Shown here: in pieces, positions 61,101-64,000 of the stretch
How the letters are laid out: each line of letters begins with the position of its first letter
Position numbering within the stretch: the first letter of the stretch is position 1
Source of the DNA: Dugong dugon
Taxonomy: Eukaryota > Chordata > Mammalia > Sirenia > Dugongidae
Direction of reading: 5' to 3'
Assembly: GCA_030035585.1 (NCBI GenBank)
Contig: CM057482.1
Coordinates: forward strand, 59,462,828 to 59,526,827
Length of the DNA stretch: 64,000 nt
The notes under the pieces: generated by a model
Databases searched by the model: none
What the model was told of the DNA's origin: nothing
Seen by the model: the letters and a program-made list of their open reading frames with translations, nothing else
Translations under genes and position numbers: made by a program

Positions 61101-63195
61101 AAAGAAATGAAGCTGAACATAATCAATTTTGCTACTTTCTATAATCGGAAAATAGTTGAAATTAAGTTTTATGTCAATTTTACCTGCCCATACTTTTTTC
61201 CTGCTCCCATCATCCAAGAGATGATCCTACCATTAGATAAACATCTGTCACCATATATTCGTCCTTCTGCCATATGTAACAATAAGACACACACGGTAAT
61301 CTTGTTCAGCAGAAATTCTTCTAGTTAAGTGGAAATAAAGCCAAAACTAAAACAATCTGCTTGAACGGAACTCCAAAACAAAATTTCCAAATTTTATTGT
61401 ATCATTAAAACCAGACATAACCTTTGATAACAAAATATAGAATCACAGACTCTTCAGGATTAGAGTATTCCTCAGTCCAACCTCCTCACTTTTTCCCTAC
61501 ACAAACACTATACTATACAATAACTGAGCCTCTTCTAGAAAACCCTGTCAAGCTGTTTGTCAAAAAACTTGATGACCTCCAGTAACAGGAAACCCCTAAC
61601 TCCTAAATCAGGACATCCCATTTCCAGAAAGCTCTAATTATTAAAAACTTCAATGGGTCAAAATATGTCTGGTGACTTTCAGATACTCTCACTCATGTGA
61701 CAGCATTATAAATGTGTCCCTCTAGTCACCACTGGTTAAATTACCATTCGACTAGGAATCACTACATATCCTGGTACAGATGTCTAACTAAGAGACATGT
61801 AGAACCTGGCACCTCCTGCTGGACATCCTTGGGAAAAGAAATAATCTAATTCTTTTTCTTCTTTAACGCTTCAAAGTCAGGCAAGCAGAGAACCAATGTA
61901 TGAACACAGGCTTAGTGCTGTGCCCCCTTTTTGGGGCAGAGAGAGGGGGCAAGAGACAGAGATTATAAGGGGAAAATGCAGCAGCACATCACTTTTTAAT
62001 ATAAGGTCCAAGAGGTAAAGAGATTTTTGGCTGTTTTTTTTTCCACTGAAGTATTCTAAGCACCCAGACCAGGTCCTGGCACCATACGTGCTCAATAAAC
62101 ATTTATGGGATGACCTGTATTCTATGTCTTCTTAGCTTAGGAATTTAGGTTGTATTAAAATCTACTGAAGATACTAGTATCACATACAGCAAAGACTGCT
62201 ATAAGAGTACCTTTCCTTGGGATATCAGAATTCCTCGTAGTGTATCAAACCCAACTGAAGGTCCAAGCCCAGTTTCATGAAGACACCCATCAAGGTCGAA
62301 CATTGGGATGCAGGGACAGAAGAGCTCTGAGATGTGGTGCAGAAGCAGCAACCGGTTCCGCAGTGCTATTATTGGGATTTCCTGCAAGTGATTGTACTCC
62401 ATGGGGACCTGAAAGACGTAAACTGTGTGTGTCAACTTAGCTGTCAAATGTACAGATAAGCCACAATTTGTAAGTGGATACTGAAAATAGTTTTCTTCAA
62501 AAACAGAGAAGCATTACAATTTCTGTTTGGTTTGAAAACCTCACCACATTGCTTTTAGAATAATATTCTGGCCAGTTTAACTACTTAAGTCAAGCAATCA
62601 GAACCAAGGAGACGGCAAAAAAAAATACACCCTATAGAAATATGTTACTAAAGACCATGTAAAGTATGTACTTTCAGAAGAGTTCTGTGTAATTTATAAG
62701 ATTTAGAATAGAAGGCAGACACGGTGATGTATGCAGAATGTTGCACGGCATGAATATTAAAATTCTTGAAAGCACTGCTTTTTAGCACTATGAGCCTGGG
62801 TTATTTGCAGTGGAACACCTTTGTAAATACATAATGGAAGAATGACATGTATACATTTACGATTCAGTAGGTAGACAGTAACTTCATCACAACTTACTAC
62901 AAGAAGTTCTATAGAGAGAAAACAACTAAAATGGCTTTTGGAACTTAGACACATGGTCAGGCCGGTACAAGACTCCTGCCCGGCAGCCTGGGTGAGTCAG
63001 AACCTACCTGCACAGGCAGCTTCCCAGTGCTGGTGGGCTTGCTGGTCGACCAGGCAAGGGTGTGTGCTGAGCCACAGGCCACGCGGTTGACCTTCTTACC
63101 CTGAAGAGCAGCTACCAACCTCGGCCTCTGGATAGCATTTGTGGTCCCATCGCCCAGCTGTCCCTCGTCATTGTCACCCCACGTATAAACTTCTC
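45864..63195 (-). CDS. HERC2: HERC2, 3' part of gene (last ten coding exons)
   Basis: HERC2 is a very large HECT-type E3 ubiquitin ligase that acts in DNA-damage signalling, centrosome biology and protein turnover. Ten minus-strand exons (listed separately) join in frame into 566 complete codons plus a stop. They cover the last blade of RCC1-like domain 3, a linker, the complete HECT domain and the acidic tail ending in QDYLTGH. The HECT active-site motif YTCF is in the last exon. Its Cys is 73 residues from the end, which is residue 4762 of 4834 in human numbering. All boundaries are GT/AG, phases match, and there is no stop or frameshift, so the gene looks functional. The upstream exons lie beyond the right edge. 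Exon numbers 84-93 assume the human total of 93. HERC1 is excluded by the C-terminal sequence. Confidence 0.97.
46137..47305 (-). other. HERC2: HERC2 intron 92
   Basis: The intron is 1,169 bp with GT/AG ends. A local direct repeat (TTGGTTATTACTAA, twice) is at 46,354-46,381. No mobile element is recognised with confidence. Confidence 0.8.
47306..47518 (-). CDS. HERC2: HERC2 exon (human exon 92 equivalent), HECT hinge
   Basis: The exon is 213 bp, phase 0 at both ends, and codes 71 residues. It runs from [15 protein letters not shown] through [11 protein letters not shown] to [17 protein letters not shown]. The WFWEVM motif is typical of HECT domains just before the C-lobe. The acceptor is CTGTAG and the donor is GTACGCC. 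Confidence 0.96.
47738..47761. repeat. GGGGT microsatellite in HERC2 intron 91
   Basis: TTGGGGTGGGGTGGGGTGGG is a short run of GGGGT units on the plus strand. The sense strand of HERC2 carries the C-rich form. Confidence 0.9.
47944..48049 (-). CDS. HERC2: HERC2 exon (human exon 91 equivalent), HECT domain
   Basis: The exon is 106 bp. It completes the Arg codon and codes 35 residues, [15 protein letters not shown] through [10 protein letters not shown]. The acceptor TTTCTTTCAG is strong and the donor is GTACGC. This part of the HECT N-lobe lies near the hinge (about human 4639-4673). Confidence 0.95.
48598..48788 (-). CDS. HERC2: HERC2 exon (human exon 90 equivalent), HECT domain
   Basis: The exon is 191 bp: 63 codons, [15 protein letters not shown] through EYVRLAINY, plus two bases of an Arg codon. 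The acceptor AAAAG is good. The donor reads GTTCGT, so +3 to +6 depart from the GTRAGT consensus and this is the weakest donor among these exons. Exon content is unambiguous because the split Arg is completed in frame by the next exon. Confidence 0.94.
49361..49473 (-). CDS. HERC2: HERC2 exon (human exon 89 equivalent), HECT domain
   Basis: The exon is 113 bp. After two bases that complete Gly it codes 37 residues, [20 protein letters not shown] through LTIADLSE. The acceptor is ACCAG and the donor is GTAACTC. It lies in the HECT N-lobe. From memory, human has Leu for the third residue and Asn for the second Ser of the SLS stretch. Both changes are conservative. Confidence 0.95.
50283..50690 (+). 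mobile_element. L1 3'UTR tail in HERC2 intron 88
   Basis: This is a 5'-truncated copy of the same L1 3'UTR family seen at 12,440-12,840 and 560-955. Shared blocks include CTGAGATAACC, TTAGCTTAACTAGTAAAGAATG, TCACTGAATTGTA and the CTCAACAACAACAAAAATAAAA end. It is antisense to HERC2. Its A-rich 3' end lies about 65 bp from the exon donor at 50,755. Confidence 0.85.
50756..50950 (-). CDS. HERC2: HERC2 exon (human exon 88 equivalent), HECT N-lobe
   Basis: The exon is 195 bp. It completes the split Gly codon and codes [13 protein letters not shown] through [11 protein letters not shown], then the first base of another Gly codon. These are HECT N-lobe residues, about human 4473-4536. The acceptor is ACCCAAG and the donor is GTAGGTG. 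An L1 3' tail ends about 65 bp beyond the donor. Confidence 0.95.
51098..51239 (-). CDS. HERC2: HERC2 exon (human exon 87 equivalent), start of HECT domain
   Basis: The exon is 142 bp: 47 codons from [15 protein letters not shown] to HRVWKVKFV, plus the first base of a Gly codon completed in the next exon. The VWKVKFVGE segment marks entry into the HECT N-lobe. The acceptor is TTTCTAG and the donor is GTAAGAA, close to consensus. The basic KRSRSK stretch lies just before the domain. Confidence 0.95.
53784..53932. repeat. 47-bp minisatellite, three full copies and a partial one
   Basis: Units starting GGGCTCTAGCCATCGAGC begin at 53,784, 53,831, 53,878 and 53,925, an exact 47-bp period. The units are nearly identical (one has GGCATC for GGCGTC) and the fourth is cut off after GGGCTCTG. 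It lies in HERC2 intron 86, about 450 bp from the candidate enhancer. An open frame through it on the minus strand is a by-product of the repeat. Confidence 0.95.
54375..54560 (+). promoter_or_regulatory. Candidate OCA2 melanocyte enhancer in HERC2 intron 86
   Basis: In humans, HERC2 intron 86 holds the OCA2 enhancer with rs12913832, bound by HLTF, LEF1 and MITF. The intron here that corresponds by exon count contains, on the plus strand, a stretch near 54,376-54,490. I can align it by eye to the remembered human sequence: TCTCTGT, then CTG.TCCAA.AGGC, CATTTG.GCAT and AATGTCAAGT follow in the same order and spacing. The orientation relative to HERC2 is also the same. The base matching the SNP is A at 54,426, the ancestral (dark) allele, with one base fewer before it. 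A TCF/LEF-like CTTTGAT lies at 54,552-54,558. The alignment is by memory, so orthology is likely but not proven. Confidence 0.65.
55343..55426 (-). CDS. HERC2: HERC2 exon (human exon 86 equivalent)
   Basis: This small 84-bp, phase-0 exon codes for 28 residues beginning [17 protein letters not shown] and ending VVELNRIQ. The acceptor is TTTTAG and the donor is GTAACAC. It is flanked by a 6.8-kb intron upstream that is full of L1 sequence. The intron downstream (51,240-55,342) should be intron 86, the site of the human OCA2 enhancer. Confidence 0.95.
57591..58842 (+). mobile_element. L1 3'UTR insertion with target duplication
   Basis: It begins ACATTCATTGGTGGTTACCAGG-type text (end of ORF2/3'UTR). 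It holds GGGGTCTTAAAAGCTTGCAA at about 58,152 and ends in AATAAAAAATAAA. The flanking repeat is AGTCTTTGTCT, at 57,580-57,590 and 58,843-58,853. A TA/TG-rich part lies at about 57,880-57,960. Confidence 0.93.
58906..59128 (-). mobile_element. L1 3' tail, minus strand, with target duplication
   Basis: A T-rich start (poly(A) on the minus strand) is followed by the reverse of the L1 tail (AACAAATAGTTTCTCATTAA, CATGTCAACACTCTCCC). Then comes the reverse of another tail (CACCATTTCAAAAATTTCG). It is flanked by TGTCAATTTATTTT (58,892-58,905) and TGTCACTTTATTTT (59,129-59,142), one mismatch in 14. Confidence 0.85.
62211..62408 (-). CDS. HERC2: HERC2 exon (human exon 85 equivalent), RLD3-HECT linker
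   Basis: The exon is 198 bp and codes for exactly 66 residues, from [13 protein letters not shown] to [11 protein letters not shown]. It is phase 0 at both ends, with a TTTCAG acceptor and a GTACTC donor. It connects the RCC1-like propeller to the region before the HECT domain (about human 4331-4396). From memory, a few residues differ from human within [11 protein letters not shown] (human has E, S and D at some of these sites). The reading frame is clean. Confidence 0.95.
62409..63007 (-). other. HERC2: HERC2 intron 84
   Basis: The intron is 599 bp with GT/AG ends and is AT-rich. Nothing else is recognised in it. Confidence 0.8.
63008..63195 (-). CDS. HERC2: HERC2 exon (human exon 84 equivalent), last RLD3 blade
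   Basis: The exon is 188 bp. It starts with the last two bases of a split Gly codon and then gives 62 residues from [14 protein letters not shown] to GKLPVQ. The motif [12 protein letters not shown] followed by [10 protein letters not shown] is a canonical RCC1-type repeat. It belongs to the third RCC1-like propeller, around human residues 4268-4330. The acceptor is a TCTAG junction at 63,196-63,197 and the donor is GTAGGTT at 63,001-63,007. It ends in phase 0 and joins directly to the next exon. Confidence 0.96.
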
Positions 63196-63439
63196 CTAGA
63201 CGAAGTGAAGTTTAAACCATGAACTTGGATGGTAAAATTCAGTCCACTAGGGCCAATGAGTGTACAACCACCAAAGTCCTCCCATCATAATCATCATTCA
63301 CTGCCCTTCAAGGTGGTGTTCAAGATCAACTGTCTGAACGTCAACTTTGCGGGTGACCTAGATGTGGACACACTCTAATCACAACATCCAAGGGGTCAGT
63401 GTCCTTCCTGGGACTCTTGACGGCCTCTGTTGACCAACA

Positions 63440-63950
63440 CTTCTCTTCTTCTACGGTGAAATGCAATTCTTCTTCGTCTATTACTGACGGTGATCACTTT
63501 GATCACTTGATGAAGGTGGCATCTGTCAGGCTTCTCCATTGTCCATATCCTCCTTTCCCTTTGTAATTACAAGTATTTTGTGGGGAAGCATCCAAAACTA
63601 TTTAACTATTTCTTTTCTCATTGAACTTCTGATTTATTAACTTGTTTATAACTGTGTGGAAATCACAGTTCCTAATTTATTCAATGGGCTATAATCTGTT
63701 ACTATTATTTATTCTTTATTTTGATGCTCAAATTGTGCCCAGTGTGGCTGGCTTTGTCTCATTCTGACACAGCCCTATCACACAGTGAACACCTGCCTGC
63801 TTTATGGCACAAAAAGGTGTTTTAGGCTTATCTTGTACTTCTCCTGCCCTGAGCCTAGAACTGGCCATTTCCCAAAAGCACTTGGTGTCTTTACAGAAGA
63901 ATGATATTTAGAAGACAAGATCTGGGTGATCTCCCCTGTCTCTTCTTCCG
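63440..63950. repeat. Ancient interspersed repeat in HERC2 intron 83
   Basis: The string of motifs GATCACTTGATGAAGGTGGC, TTTGTAATTACAAGTATTTTG, GGCTTATCTTGTACTTCTCC and AGAAGACAAGATCTGGGTG is familiar from old mammalian interspersed repeats (I think an L1M-class element). It has strong divergence and no coding. The family is uncertain. Confidence 0.4.
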
Positions 63951-64000
63951 CTGCATCTCTGACTCTTCTGCCTTCCTTTTCTGCTTTGAAGGATTCATGT

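Larger units (their letters stand above)
55427..62210 (-). other. HERC2: HERC2 intron 85 (by exon count)
   Basis: The intron is 6.8 kb. The middle (56,690-59,846) is a nested L1 block. Outside it, 55,427-56,689 and 59,847-61,430 look single-copy. The 61,435-61,700 stretch contains text like an old CR1/L3-type LINE (CAGTCCAACCTCCTC, CCAGAAAGCTCTAATTATTA). The 62,053-62,112 stretch resembles an L2/MIR end (GTGCTCAATAAACATTTATG). Confidence 0.7.

Noticed and set aside
60771..61328. 185-aa plus-strand frame
   Set aside because: It is antisense within HERC2 intron 85, with no recognisable domain and overlapping frames on the other strand.
1..64000. CRISPR arrays, bacterial operons, phage or integrative elements
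   Set aside because: There are no regularly spaced repeats and no prokaryotic gene order. Split exons with GT/AG boundaries and mammalian repeats show a vertebrate nuclear genome.
1..64000. Endogenous retrovirus or LTR element
   Set aside because: I saw no LTR pair, primer-binding site or gag/pol/env text. All RT motifs seen are of the L1 or RTE type.

Overview
This is mammalian nuclear DNA and almost certainly afrotherian, most likely elephant. The non-coding part is packed with elephant-type L1 elements, RTE (BovB-like) LINEs and AfroSINEs. The AfroSINEs carry the characteristic 3' module ending in a GAGTC-type motif next to CGACTCG or its decayed forms. The only protein-coding gene I can support is HERC2, on the minus strand. 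I saw no bacterial, phage, plasmid or viral genes. The species call is by recognition of repeat families, not by search.

Right part (about 45.1-63.2 kb): the last ten coding exons of HERC2, a giant RCC1-repeat/HECT E3 ubiquitin ligase, read right to left. They run from the last blade of the third RCC1-like domain (63.2 kb) through the whole HECT domain to the stop codon (45,864). A 3'UTR with a poly(A) signal at 45,164-45,169 follows. All exons have GT/AG boundaries, compatible phases and no frame break, and give 566 complete codons. Counting back from the human length of 4834 residues puts the catalytic cysteine at 4762, the known human position, so the gene looks intact. If the last exon equals human exon 93, the intron at 51,240-55,342 is intron 86. 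In humans this intron holds the enhancer of the neighbouring pigmentation gene OCA2 (rs12913832, eye colour). A segment near 54,375-54,560 looks like the orthologue of that enhancer.

Left part (1-44 kb): the region downstream of HERC2, where OCA2 should follow on the same strand. I found no OCA2 coding exon. The interval is swollen by two blocks of nested retroelements. Block 1 (1-18.5 kb) has an old L1 that was entered by a younger 5'-complete but 3'-short L1, by an RTE element and by AfroSINEs. Next to it lie a second old L1, an L1 5'UTR built of ~134-bp monomers, and a shuffled RTE mosaic. Block 2 (28.1-43.9 kb) has a truncated L1, a nearly full-length 7.7-kb L1 (30,890-38,546), an L1 lacking almost all of ORF2, and an RTE 3' fragment with a perfect 12-bp target duplication. 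Between the blocks, 18.5-28.1 kb is GC-richer, mostly single-copy sequence with one AfroSINE, a palindromic MITE-like element and small tandem repeats.

No retroelement here keeps an intact coding set. Target-site duplications at many insertions let the layering be read directly. I saw nothing resembling a new gene system. The most valuable signals are the candidate OCA2 enhancer orthologue and several L1 copies with complete 5' ends but no reverse transcriptase.
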